From Atopsyche davidsoni (taxonomy: Eukaryota > Arthropoda > Insecta > Trichoptera > Hydrobiosidae): a stretch of DNA of 64,000 nucleotides. The translations under genes and the position numbers were made by a program. The notes under the pieces were generated by a model. That model did no database searches, was not told the origin of the DNA, and worked only from the letters and a program-made list of their open reading frames with translations. The stretch spans positions 764,001-828,000 of the forward strand of contig JAILWY010000026.1 of NCBI GenBank assembly GCA_022113835.1. The letters are read 5' to 3'. Shown one piece after another: positions 12,153 through 23,935 of this stretch (position 1 is its first letter; every line of letters starts with the position of its first letter).

Positions 12153-15100
12153 TTCGACACCATGCTCTGTGTAAAAGTCTCCTGTTCCCATGCTGGCATA
12201 CAGCTTATATCCCATCTTGTGCAGTGCTCTGATGCTCGGCAGCAACTCCATCTTGTGCTACAAAATACTCGTAAGTTTATGATAAAGGAATATTTATGTA
12301 CACCTAATACTACGAAGAAATAAATGCTGGTTGTTACCTTGAAGCTTCCGACGGAGAGCAATATAGATTTTCTGGGAATTTGAAAGCCGGTGCTCATCAA
12401 AGCTTTCAAATATGCTTCGTATCGATTATCCCCAAAGCATGCGACTTCTCCAGTGGAAGCCATCTCAACTCCCAGCATTACGTCTGCACCAGATAACCTC
12501 GAGAACGAGAACTGAGGAACCTTAACCCCGACTTTACCGCATCCCACCAGAACATCCACAGGCTCTACTGGCTCTCCAATAATGACACGAGTGGCCATGG
12601 CAACAAAGTCATGGTCTAATGTTTTAGACACAAACGGAAATGAGCGGGACACTCTCACGTTACATTCTATGACTTTTAAAACATTATTCTTTGCAATTAA
12701 TTGCATATTAAATGGACCGGTAACGTCTAATAAGCCAGCAATTATACTAGCAATTTCTTTTATTTTATCTAGTGTTTCCTGATTAATATCTTGAGGAGGT
12801 GTTACCAAAGTAGCATCTCCAGAATGTACACCGGCATTTTCCACATGCTCTGATACAGCCATGCAAAGTATCTGTCCATCTGTAGCTACAGCATCAACAT
12901 CAATTTCCTTGGATTCAAGGAGAAATTTAGAAATTACCACTGGATGATCTTTACTGACATCACTAGCCGCGTTGAGGTAAGTTTCAAGGTCTTGGTTGGA
13001 GTGGGCGACATTCATGGCAGCTCCACTCAATACATAGGAAGGTCTCACCAAACAAGGGTAACCGACTTCTTCACAAAATTCAATGGCAGATTTTAAATTT
13101 GTCAGTTCCTTCCACCTGGGCTGCATTATTCCTTTTCGATCTAGCATACGAGAAAACTTGAACCTATTCTCGGCTCTGTCCACACTCTCAGGAGAGGTGC
13201 CCAGAATCTTAGCTTGCTGTCTGTGTAAGTCCATTGCAATATTATTAGGCAGTTGGCCTCCCATAGACAAGATAACTCCATCAGGATTCTCCAAATTATA
13301 AATATCCATGACAACTTCAAAAGAAATTTCTTCAAAATAAAGACGGTCACACATGTCATAATCTGTGCTGACAGTTTCCGGGTTATAATTGATCATGATT
13401 GTTTTTTTACCTAAGGTTCTAAGTTCTCGCAAGCAACCTACAGCGCACCAGTCAAACTCTACAGAGCTTCCGATTCGGTAGACTCCCGAACCCAAAACCA
13501 TTGTATGCTCACCAGGGAAGGACAAATCATGACTCGTTGCATTGTAAGTGACATATAGGTAATTGGTACTCGCAGGCCACTCGGCAGCGACTGTATCTAT
13601 TTGCTTTACAAATGGGACAATTCGACATTCAATACGTTGCTTTCTCACAGCAAGCTCAGTGCTTTTAACAGCTGCTGCGATTTGCTTGTCAGAAAATCCC
13701 AACTGTTTGGCTAATAGAAGAATATTATGTGTTAAGCTTTCTTGCTCGACAGATTCCAAAAGAACATGGTAATCTATAATATTTTTCATCTTTTGTAAGA
13801 ACCACTTATCAATTTTGGTAAGATCATATATTTTTTCTAAGCTGTATCCTGCTTTCAGTGCAGCAGCTAAAAAGAACATTCTCTTATCTGTCGGTTCTTT
13901 AAGTTCCTCATCACTTACAGCCTGTAGGTAAGGATCGAATCCTGTTACATTTTCATCAACCATTCGAAGGGCTTTTTGTAAAGCTTCTTCGAATTTTCGT
14001 CCAACAGCCATCACTTCTCCGACACTCTTCATAGAACTTCCAATCTTTGTACTGACTCTACTGAATTTGGAGAGATCCCATCTGGGAATTTTAACAACGC
14101 AATAATCCAGACTGGGTTCAAAGCAGGCTGTCGTCACTCCTGTCACAGAATTTTTAATATCAGCCAAAGATCGCCCAAGAGCAAGCTTTGCAGCCACATA
14201 TGCTAAGGGATAGCCGGTAGCTTTGCTCGCTAATGCAGAGCTTCTAGACAATCGTGCATTCACTTCAATAATAAAGAATTCTTCAGAGAATGGGTTGAGA
14301 GCATATTGAATATTGCACTCTCCTACAACGCCAAAACTTCTAATAACTTTGATTGCGGTGTTTCGGAGCATGTTATATTCCTTATTGGAAAGCGTTTGAC
14401 TAGGAGCAACTACTATAGATTCTCCAGTATGAATTCCCAGTGGGTCGAGATTCTCCATATTACAAACAGTGATACAATTATCGTAAGCGTCTCTCACTAC
14501 TTCATATTCTACTTCTTTCCATCCTTTCAGTGATTTATCTATGATTAACTGTCCAGAATGTGATAAAGCTTGGTGAGCAAGTATTTTCAATTCACTTTTG
14601 TTGTTTGCGAATCCCGAACCTAGTCCTCCAAGAGAAAATGCAGCTCTTGCCATCACAGGGTAGCCAATTTCTTCTGCAGCTTTTAAAGCTTGATCTACTG
14701 AATCAACAGCTGCACTAGGTGCCACTTTTTCTCCGATTGCATTTATTTTTTCGGAAAATATCTTCCTGTCTTCTGTATCGATGATAGACTGAATTGGAGT
14801 CCCAAGAACAGACACGTGGTATTTTTCAAATACTTTAGACCTTTGCAGTTCAATTCCACAATTTAACGCTGTCTGTCCGCCAAATGTGAGAAGAATACCA
14901 GTAGGTCTCTCAGATCTTATGACTTGTTCCACATATTCAGGTGTCAGAGGTAGGAAGTAGACCTTGTCAGCCATTCCTTTAGAAGTCTGGACTGTAGCAA
15001 TATTTGGATTAATAAGAACAGTTTGGATTTTTTCTTCTTGAAGAGCTTTAATTGCCTGTGAACCGGAATAATCAAATTCACCCGCCTGCCCAATAGACAG

Positions 15101-17363
15101 GCCTCCTGACCCGAGAATCAGAATTTTTTTTGGTTTCTCAATCACATTAGTTTTGAATGAAAGTTTTTCTGTGATCTTTTGTTGCACGCTTTTATCTTGT
15201 TTTTTTCCTTCCATATTTTGCTTCACAGAATCTATAAATATGTCAAAAAGAAGTTCCAAGTCTTCAGGGCCAGCGGTATGCTCCGGGTGGAATTGAACAC
15301 TAAAGTATGGCAGTTCTGTATGTATTATTCCTTCATTAGATTCGTCATTTTTATTTGTGAAAAGAGGTTCCCATCCGGCAGGCAAACTTTTAATATCAAC
15401 GGCATAGCCGTGATTCTGAGACGTCATAAAACACCTTCCTGTTCCATGATGACTGCAAGGTAAATTGTGTCCCCTGTTTCCATAGCTATAATCAAACGAT
15501 ACACTATGATTTCAATTCCTTATTAATTTATCTTTTAAAAAGTTAACAAAAATTCAGGAATCCTTACCTTAGTTTGTATGTTTTGCAACCAATGGCGGTT
15601 GACAAAATTTGATGTCCGAAACATATTCCAAATATAGGTTTGACAGTAGAAGACTTCAAGACTTTAATGAGTTGGTCTACCGGCTGTTTGCAAGTTGCCG
15701 GGTCACCCGGTCCGTTACTCAAGAATAAGCCATCGTATGAATTGATATCCAGAGTATGATTCCAAGGAACGACGATTACTTTCACATTCCTCTTCAGAAA
15801 ACATCTTATCTGATTATACTTGAGGCCGCAATCCACCACACATATTGTAGGGCTGCCTTTTGAATTGTAAATCACTGGTTTCTGTTAGAATTAATGCAAA
15901 TTGTAGAAAAATAACAAAAATCAAAAATAGAAATACAATTATTAAATTATTATTACCTTGATTGAAACTTCGGCAACCAAATTTCTTTCATTTGGATTAG
16001 AGAAAGGTTTCTGTTCTCCAGGGTTAGGAACACCCTGAACAATCCGTCCGAGAATGTTACCCGTTTCACGAATTTTCTTTGTTAAGGCTCGAGTATCAAT
16101 ACCGGAAATTCCAGGAACACTCTGCTCCTTTAGCCACTCTGAAAGGTTTCGCGTTTGTCTCCAATGTGAGGGAGCTTGACACCACTCTCCCACCACCAAG
16201 CCTTTGGCCCAAATGCGATCAGACTCAAACCAACTGAAATGTAATATCAAATCATACATCAAATTTCTAAGATATCCGATGGCCTTTAATTTTAATTTAA
16301 TTTCATGACCATTTATACCATAATATTAAAAAAATTATACAAATTTAATGAATACACACTTAGGGCATTTAAATCCTAATGTAAAAAACTAATCCTCCTT
16401 ATTTTCCTTTCATTAGATGGTACTTTTCATCAAAGATAATACTGAGTGATCAAATTTTTTGTTAAATCTCTAAAAAAAGGCAAGTTTCCTTGTTTGACAG
16501 ATTAAAATTTATATTTAAAGTGAAACTATTTTAACATTCCTGACTCGATAAATATTTTTGTGATTTATAATTTATCTTGGTCATCATTAGAAACTGATCT
16601 ACAAATTCAAAACAATCACTAACAAGGAAGGCATAATAGAGAACTATCAGTATAAAGTACATTAATTTAAGCCTACCGTGCAAGACCATTCTCGTCCTTA
16701 TCATCAGCCGGTACACCGTAGTTTCCAATGAGCGGATAGGTCAGCACAAGTAACTGACAATGATACGAAGGGTCCGTCAGAGACTCCGGGTATCCCACCA
16801 TACCCGTTTGGAATACTAGAATCAAATTGTAAATTAATATAAACAATATACAATATGAGAAACACATTGAGTTTTTTACTGCCCATTATTTTTAATTAAA
16901 AAAATAATTTTTAACATAAGGTGATTAATTATTGATAATTTAGTACCTTACTTCCAAATTTTGAAAGATTGATTAAATTAAATAGTTACTACCAAGCAAT
17001 TAATTACGTGACATCTAAAGCATAAAGCGTCATTTCGCTAACTAATTTGAGTTATTAATAATATGTTAATGTTAACAATTCATTATTTTTAAAGTTTTGA
17101 TTGATATCACAGAAATAGTGTTTAAATGTTACGTAAGCTAGATAATCAAGAATATATTTAATTTACATGAATACTGGAAAATGTGACAACCAGCTAAGAT
17201 ATTTTAATTGATTTTCCTAAAATAATTCAAAGCATTATAGTATCGTACCAACTTCTCCGTCCACATCCACGGGGGCTCCGAAGCTCTCTCCCGGAAAGAT
17301 GGTTCCATCTTGCAGCAACAGATAGCATACATCACCTTTCTTTTCAGTGATCGATTTCACCAT
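12153..17363 (-). CDS. CAD: CAD, 5' part (glutaminase + carbamoyl-phosphate synthetase); 3' part outside window
   Basis: CAD catalyses the first three steps of de novo pyrimidine synthesis in the cytosol. Six coding exons on the minus strand close in phase: 17363-17249, 16815-16677, 16233-15957, 15881-15568, 15485-12338 and 12257-12153, 1366 codons in all. The glutaminase domain carries the nucleophile in GICFGHQ (Cys264) and its His348/Glu350 partners in FHPE. A synthetase follows with two ATP-grasp halves; the first opens with [17 protein letters not shown], the second holds [17 protein letters not shown]. The start of the MGS-like allosteric domain is present (SVGSF, then [16 protein letters not shown]). 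The last exon ends at the donor GTAAGT, after which no DHOase or ATCase sequence is recognisable down to base 1. Animal CAD proteins have about 2200 residues, so roughly 860 are missing. The start Met is followed by [19 protein letters not shown], a normal glutaminase N-terminus. The Drosophila orthologue is rudimentary. Confidence 0.96.
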
Positions 17364-18350
17364 CTAAATTTTTTTTATGAACAGATTATTTGTAATTTTT
17401 GTTCACATAACATAAAATTTTATTAGATAAATTTGAACAATCACTTATAATATTAAAAAAAAGTACAACACAGTTTTTTAAATATATTTAAAAAATATCA
17501 ACACAATTTGTGATTGACAATAATCCGCGTTACTTAAAAAAAAAACACTCACTCTAATGCAATCACAGTGGTAGCTTTAAAAAATATCGTCTCAGAGAAT
17601 AGATACATTCAAGATAAAATTTCTGACTTACAAATATACGGTTTTTAAGAAATTCGCGTAAATATTTCAATATGTCGTAGTTTTTGTTTTAGTAATTAAT
17701 ATTAATTTATTGAGTATATGCACAAAAAAACGTCTAAACTTTTGTGTTTTCATCAAGTCACACTTATTTGGCGTAAAAGATATTAGAGAAGATCGCGCGG
17801 TTGCTGACTATTATAGCTCTCTCGGAGAGGTTCGCTCACTCCCGTGTACCGGCATAGTGTGCTCAAATGCAAGCGACCAGCATAATATTAAAATTAAAAT
17901 ATTAAATTTGTGAAGATGGTCCGAGAACTGGAATCAAATCGTCATAATACTCAAGAAATCCGAAGTATTTCTACTGTGGAACAGGATTGCAGAATGTAGA
18001 CTGCCTTGTGTAGAAACAAAAAAAATCAAACGCCCGTACACTCGGGTTCGATACTATATTCGGTTTGAAAGTTATTATGCCTCATCATTTTCAACCTAAA
18101 TTTAATTAATAATTCACAATGATAGCGGCCGTGGAATAGCTCCCGGAGAAAGAAGACTCCCTGCAATGCCAATTTATTGAATTCACCCTCTACAATGATA
18201 GACGGGCCAGTATAATAATGAAAAGAAAAAAAAAACTCAACGTACATGATTGGCTATCAATTTAAAACATAATAAAAAAAATCTTAAATGACCTTGAATG
18301 TAAATTGGAATTTTGATAAGATGAAATATTTCTAATTATTATTCCAAGTC

Positions 18351-18364
18351 GTTTCCATGGAAAC
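18351..18364. promoter_or_regulatory. Perfect palindromic X-box-like motif (RFX site)
   Basis: GTTTCCATGGAAAC is a 14-bp perfect palindrome and fits the RFX X-box pattern of two GTTTCC-type half sites with a 2-bp spacer. It lies about 1 kb upstream of the CAD start codon on the far side of any 5' UTR. A single motif of this size can occur by chance, so the role is speculative. Confidence 0.3.
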
Positions 18365-19508
18365 GCAACGCCAAGGATGAGGGGCGAGTGGGGGGGGAGG
18401 GAGTGAGAAAAAACTCTGCTTCTAAGAAAACAATATATTATATGATATTAAGCATTTTCTGCAATTTACTATACATAGTATTTATTTACAATGAATGCTT
18501 TGAAATTGTTCGTTGTCGTACTTATTCAAGTTAAAAAAAAAACTCCTGTCCAATCAGGTGATATATAAAAAATAATTTAAGGCAATAAGTCTTAAATTAT
18601 TTTTTATTATTTTTTTGGGCTAAATAAGCCCAAAAATCTCTAAAACAAAACGATAAAACGGACTTAACATTGTGGCATCATTAAATTTAACTAAACAGAA
18701 AAATCACTCTGTAGGGCGGAGTGTTTTTATTTGAATGTATACTATTGATTGGCATTATTAAAATTTGCGAGCATCAGACTTTATAAATGATGAATGAGAA
18801 TTTACAAAACATAAACGAAAGCTGAATTTTGAAATTGAGTTTGTGAAAACATATAACTGCGCATGCAGTGCTGCATTACTTTTATGCATTGCACGCTTTA
18901 GCGTGCAATCAAAATTATTGTTAGGGAATCGGAAATATTACATCCGAACCGAAAGAAGACGCCTTATAAAAAATCTCGAGTCTTTTAATAGTTTGTTAAA
19001 CAAATTGATTGTAGACTCTTAAATTATTATTTTAAGTTGAAGGTACGCGACGGAATTCCATTAAATTACATTTAAAAAAAAAATTATTTTTGGTTTCGCT
19101 AATAGTTTTGGTTGTATTTATACGTATAATATATAATCTCCAGTCATAACTTTATACTAAACTGATGATTTTATATTATATTAAATATTGTTGACATATT
19201 ATTATTGACGGGTAATATATTATTTGACTGTAGATATATCCAGTATAACTAAACCAATCGAATATTTCGGTTGGAAAATTGATCGTTTGATATGATAGTA
19301 TTAGGATCATCAAGCGGAAAGCATGAAAACGATAGTTTGGTCAGAATGTTTTGATGGATCCAAAGTACGAAAAGTTCAACAAAAAAAAGCCCAGACACGT
19401 GGGCGTGCAGGTATGCAGAGTAACGGACATGCGGCGCTGCAGGGCCCGAGGGAACTTTGTTCCCAATTATACCATGTTTACCAATACTACACTACACCAG
19501 TTACATTA

Positions 19509-19820
19509 CAGTAAAACCTTGATATAACGGACCAATTGGAGGGAGGGGGTGTCCGTTATATTAAAAAAAACTTTTTTTGAAAATACACTGTATGTATTTA
19601 GATATAAATAAAAAATATAAAACACAAACAAAATTGTATTTAATTGCCTTCGGACACTCGTCGCGCTTCAACTTTTGTTTGCACTCTAGAAGTTTGCTGA
19701 TTTTTTTTGAATATTTACATTTTCGCATTCAAAACGTTTTTTTTTAAAATTTGTTCGGATTTATTGTCCGTTATATCCGAACTCCGTTCAACAGGGGTCC
19801 GTTATATCGAGGTTTTACTG
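19509..19820. mobile_element. Tigger/pogo-like MITE, 312 bp
   Basis: The left end CAGTAAAACCTTGATATAAC continues into GGAC. The right end is GTCCGTTATATCGAGG then TTTTACTG, its inverse with one or two changes. TA lies at both flanks (19507-19508 and 19821-19822). This is a different family from the CAGTAATACC elements, but has the same CAGT/TA signature. It is non-coding, with an AT-rich interior. Confidence 0.75.
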
Positions 19821-20257
19821 TATATATATATTTACACGCAATGAACAAGCATATTATAAGTTATCTGATTATTGGTTTAAAATAAAAAATATATATAATT
19901 ATTGATGGTTTTGACTTAAAAATTTAACTTACAAAAACGTATGTAAACTAAATGTAATAGTATTTTGATTTCGAAATCGTTGAAGACACGCACTGAGTAA
20001 ACCACCTGTGCTGATAAACTGCACCCATGTTCGTCAACTTATAGGCTGATCGTGTTTCATAAATCAAAATATAACGGCAGATCCGCATGCATCGATGTAC
20101 CTATGCAGGTGCTTAGCCCAATGCGGATCACAACATAACCCACAAACGTGTTGAATAAAACTGCCAAGTGTCATCAAAGACGTCTGCCGTGAAGCCTGAA
20201 TCGACGCCGCTATCGAGTGTTCACTACAGTAGTTGGTAGAAATCTCAAGTGCCTTAC

Positions 20258-20502
20258 CGTGGTCGGATGCAGGCTCCTCGGGAGTGACAGCAGGTGTGAG
20301 GGCGATGTGCGCACTGGCGAGCACGTGTCTGCGTCGGTGCCGGTGTCGGAGTCGGTGTCGGAGTCGGGTTCTCGGCCTCAGGTCCTCGCGAGCCCGCAGC
20401 CGCGCAATCAGCCGCGCCGGGCGGGCTCCCCGGCGGTGTTGCCATGCGCGGGGCTCGCCCCCCCCCGACCGGGGATAGTTCACCTCTATTTGTATTTGTC
20501 AC
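20258..20502 (-). other. GC-rich island with a candidate minus-strand exon
   Basis: A sharp GC-rich island sits in AT-rich surroundings, with repeated GACTCC/GACACC hexamers. On the minus strand it ends in a good donor, CCACG|GTAAGG, at 20258. One frame (PTPTPTP, Met near 20446) and another (acidic Asp/Ser/Thr repeats, then SPVRTSPSHLLSLPRSLHP) both stay open to the donor, but I cannot decide between them and see no acceptor. It could instead be a CpG-rich promoter or first exon of an unplaced gene. No family is recognised. Confidence 0.25.
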
Positions 20503-20583
20503 AAAAACCCACTATTGAGCACCGAATTAGAGATGCACTGTTTTTATGGTATTTCAAATGTAGTACAGTAATACCCCGCTTTA

Positions 20584-21093
20584 TAGCCAACATTTAATAT
20601 GATAAATTATCTAATTTTTAAATTAATTTAATTACATCTTATGAATCAAAATGATTGAACTAGAATTCAACAGATTAATTTGTATTCTTTTCGTATTATC
20701 GACGACGGCCGTAAAGCATTTTTCTAATTATCAAAAGCTTTGGCAACCGATTGCTTTAGTTTCGAGCAGTTGATATCGAGCAGCTCGCTGCGGGGGTACG
20801 ATTTGTCGCAGCAGCCATTATATTTATCCACCAGGCTTTTTCGATACTGATGAACAAAAATTATAATTGCGGGAGATCCGATTCTTCTGTCTAAACCTAA
20901 CCTAATACCGAATACCTTCTGTCTAACCTAACCTAACCTAACCGGAGCTCTGTCCGGGCTGAGGCTATTGATCACAAATAATAGACTACAATGGAGGTCG
21001 ATGCTAATGGAGCATTGTAGGCTAGTACACAACCAGATCGTTATGGCTTATTGTTGAGAAAACCTCACCCCTAATTGAGTTCAAAACACCGTA
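20584..21093 (+). repeat. Dispersed 0.5-kb repeat, copy 1, flanked by a 20-bp direct repeat
   Basis: It begins TAGCCAACATTTAATATGAT and ends near CAAAACACCGTA. A second copy lies at 25690-26173 in the same orientation. It has no long open frame and no poly(A) end. The 20-mer TACAGTAATACCCCGCTTTA sits on both sides (20564-20583 and 21094-21113) and is itself the end of a Tigger-like MITE, so this copy appears inserted inside a MITE terminal repeat. It carries several CCTAA units that copy 2 mostly lacks. Class unknown. Confidence 0.65.
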
Positions 21094-21095
21094 TA

Positions 21096-21511
21096 CAGTA
21101 ATACCCCGCTTTACGCGAGGGATAAGATCCGGAAAAAAATCGCGTTAAGTGAAATTCGCGTATATCGGGGTTTACAATTAAACATACATGCATAGTCAAA
21201 ACTTAATACAAAAAATACTAATCTTTTGAATCAATCACATTAATTCTAAGAACACTTTATGCAGTATTACATGTTATTTTTACTGAAAAATACATCTATT
21301 GTCTTTTGGGTAGCATTTCTTTTAGGTTCTTGTAAAATACGTTCATAATACCTAACGCTGTTTTTAATTGTTATGAAAAGTCAATAACTACATTGTGTCC
21401 ATATACATTCTTAAATAAGAAATTCGCGTAATGCGAGGCATTTTAACGCGAAATTTGAAATTCGTATTATAGTGAAATTGCGCATAACGGGGTCGCGTAA
21501 AGCGGGGTATT
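21096..21511 (-). mobile_element. Tigger/pogo-like MITE, inverted copy of the 7099 family
   Basis: It runs from CAGTAATACCCCGCTTTACG to the diverged right end GTAAAGCGGGGTATTATATA. Its interior matches 7099-7453 in reverse, including the AACATGTAATACTGCAT region. It is about 60 bp longer than the other copy. The left terminal repeat has been duplicated by the neighbouring 0.5-kb insertion. Confidence 0.7.
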
Positions 21512-23095
21512 ATATAAAGACTGATTCACTTTTAAAGTAACTGTGAAGCAGTTAAGCACGCCACGTGAATTGTCAAAACAGGGTATTATATTTGCAATTT
21601 CATAAATTACCACAAATTATCATTCAATCAAACAAAAATAGAGTTAGATAATTGCTAAAAAAAAATATTTTATTTTAATTAATTTTAAGTAACTTGTTTT
21701 TACTTTTCCAACGTAAAATTATTTTTGCAATCCATATTTTAGTATTAAATGCTCAATGTACTGGGAAATCATTGATGGCCGCGCTATCAGTACTCGCGCT
21801 GAGGGAATCATTTATTTATGATTGAGGGAAAAATATTTACAACCATTGCAACATTGCACTCGCGGCGCCTCTAGCGACAATGGCGGCAAGCACAGCAAGG
21901 GACGGCCGCTGTTTATTATTTAAGCAAATTCAAATCAATTTAGTCTCGCGAGCGAGGTGGAATTAAATTTTCCAACCTTGTATTTTAAATATTCGATTGA
22001 GAAAATATATGCATTTTAATCTACTACCGACGCACAAAAAACCTACCTACACTCTTGCATAGCAACAAATTATTATAATAATACATAATTCAACAAAAAA
22101 ATATCGCGCAAGAAGAAAAAATCTGTAACAGGTTTTACAGGTTCGGGCGCACCTTCATACGAAAAGGAGTCAAATCCTATTATGGATCCGACGATAACTA
22201 GACTTTTACATTACATCAATTTTAAAAAGTTTTGGCATATACACTAAAAATATTTAAAAACAAAATATTTAGGGACATACCGACGCCCTATCAGTTGAAC
22301 GTATGTATATAGTATAATAAAAAAAATTATCAATGCAACCGAAAAGCTAGGTTAAAATTTATGGGTCATTTATTTATCACGTTTTAAAAGTATGCTAACC
22401 GAGATAAAACGTATTATTTACGTATCGTCACCCCGCATGGCAAATTTATTTAGAAGATATTTCTTCCACAGTTTACAGCAGACACTAGACAGACGAGTTC
22501 AAGGAACTCTCGACCGAGGCTCCCTATAAAAACTTTAGCAGGCCATGTAAATCATACCAATCTTGAAACAAGTGAGGGATCGTACGAAGATCTATAAATC
22601 TTCCATGAAAGTAAAATACAAATACTTGGCGAAAAATCTGCACAAGGGGTGCGACTGCTTTGAAAATATTTTTTAACTTAAAATACATTAACACAAACAC
22701 ATATTATAATGTGTGCGTGTGTGCGTAATATAGTAAGATATCAATTTCACCTTGAGAATAAAAACATAATATCAAGGAAGGAAGGTTCCTGGATGATACG
22801 TAAATAATAAAATAGAATTCTTATCAAAAAGCATATTTTGTAAGACCGCTTCACACATAAATTGTATATTTACTTATCGTCTAACATTAAATTGAAATGG
22901 ATTTATTATTTTCATTGTAAATATTGTAATACTTACAAGATGATATGAGTTTTTACTTTCCCTGGTAGTCTTATAAGCATATTTTATCATTTTGCTGTCG
23001 TCGTGTTGTTGAGACTGGGTCACATATTTGAACAAAAAAGTGAAAAAATTACTACATCAAGAACAAAAAATAAAAATTACAATATTATTTTGTTT

Positions 23096-23240
23096 TTGGG
23101 GGTTATGCTTACAATACGGTATGTGACTGTCTCCTGATCCTGCGCGCAGGTTGTGGGGCTACAACATGTGGTACATGGATTTCTCTATTTTTATTATTGA
23201 GTTTGTGTAGGGAAAAATATGTGTAAAAAAAGTTATTTTT
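23096..23240 (-). mobile_element. 3' tail of a jockey-like LINE, minus strand
   Basis: The reverse complement contains CCCCACAACCTGCGCGCAG followed by the CATACCGTATTGTAAGCATA motif. This matches the 3' UTR of the LINE at 48577-50219 (CTGCGCGCAGTACC, ACCGTATTGTTAAACATAGC). Only the untranslated tail remains. It forms an inverted pair with the copy at about 23745-23935. Confidence 0.6.
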
Positions 23241-23744
23241 TGCTCGAGTTGAAGAATAAGTTAAATAAATATGCAAGAACTAAATAACAAAGTGTTTATA
23301 TAATGCAGACATCCTATTATTGTAAAGAAACGGCAGCGCTCTAATGTATACTTTACAACACTTATTGTATTTTGGTGCTTACGTATTTTAGTACATTGAT
23401 ACTACTTAAAATGAAATTGATTTCTTAAAAAAATAACACTAATATCTCATTTTTGTATAGTGTTCGCACTGTGACTTAATATACCGCCATCATTCAAATG
23501 AAAGAAAAAAAGGAGAAATAGGTGTAGCAGAAATATATTTCTTTCAATTCTAATACATTATTACACTCTAATTACACGCTTTGTTACAATGTTTAAATAT
23601 AATTGATAAAAACAATAAACAGATGTCGCTCGTTTGCAATGTCTCGGGTTAATATAAAATCCATAAGATGTCGGCAATGGCGGACTTCCGGGGGATTATC
23701 TGTGGGAATAATTATAACCACATCGATTCTTCAACTCATGCAAA

Positions 23745-23935
23745 AATGTTTTTTTGCACATATTTTTCTCTACACAAACACAATAACGAAAATTAAGAAA
23801 TTCCACCTTGCGAGCCCCACAACCTGCGCGCAGTATCAGGGGACAGTCACATACCGTATTGTAAGCGTAGCCCTAATAACTATTGTAAATCAGCTAAAAG
23901 GTATTTAAAGAATCTTAAGAAACAAGAAAATAATA
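23745..23935 (+). mobile_element. 3' tail of the same jockey-like LINE family, plus strand
   Basis: It carries CACATATTTTTCTCTACAC, then ACAACCTGCGCGCAGTATC and GTATTGTAAGCGTAGCCCTA, and ends in AAAGAATCTTAAGAAAC. These features line up with the 3' end of the LINE at 48577-50219. It is the inverted partner of 23096-23240 across about 0.5 kb. The apparent open frame through it has no domain. Confidence 0.6.

Noticed and set aside
12149..12337. Read-through of the long CAD frame past the exon 5 donor
   Set aside because: The sequence after SVGSFK is intronic; the true continuation starts at 12257 ([12 protein letters not shown]), as the splice phase and family sequence show.
18026..18247. 73-residue minus-strand frame between CAD and the first MITE
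   Set aside because: It begins in a low-complexity Phe/Tyr run, with no domain and no splice-phase evidence for a gene.
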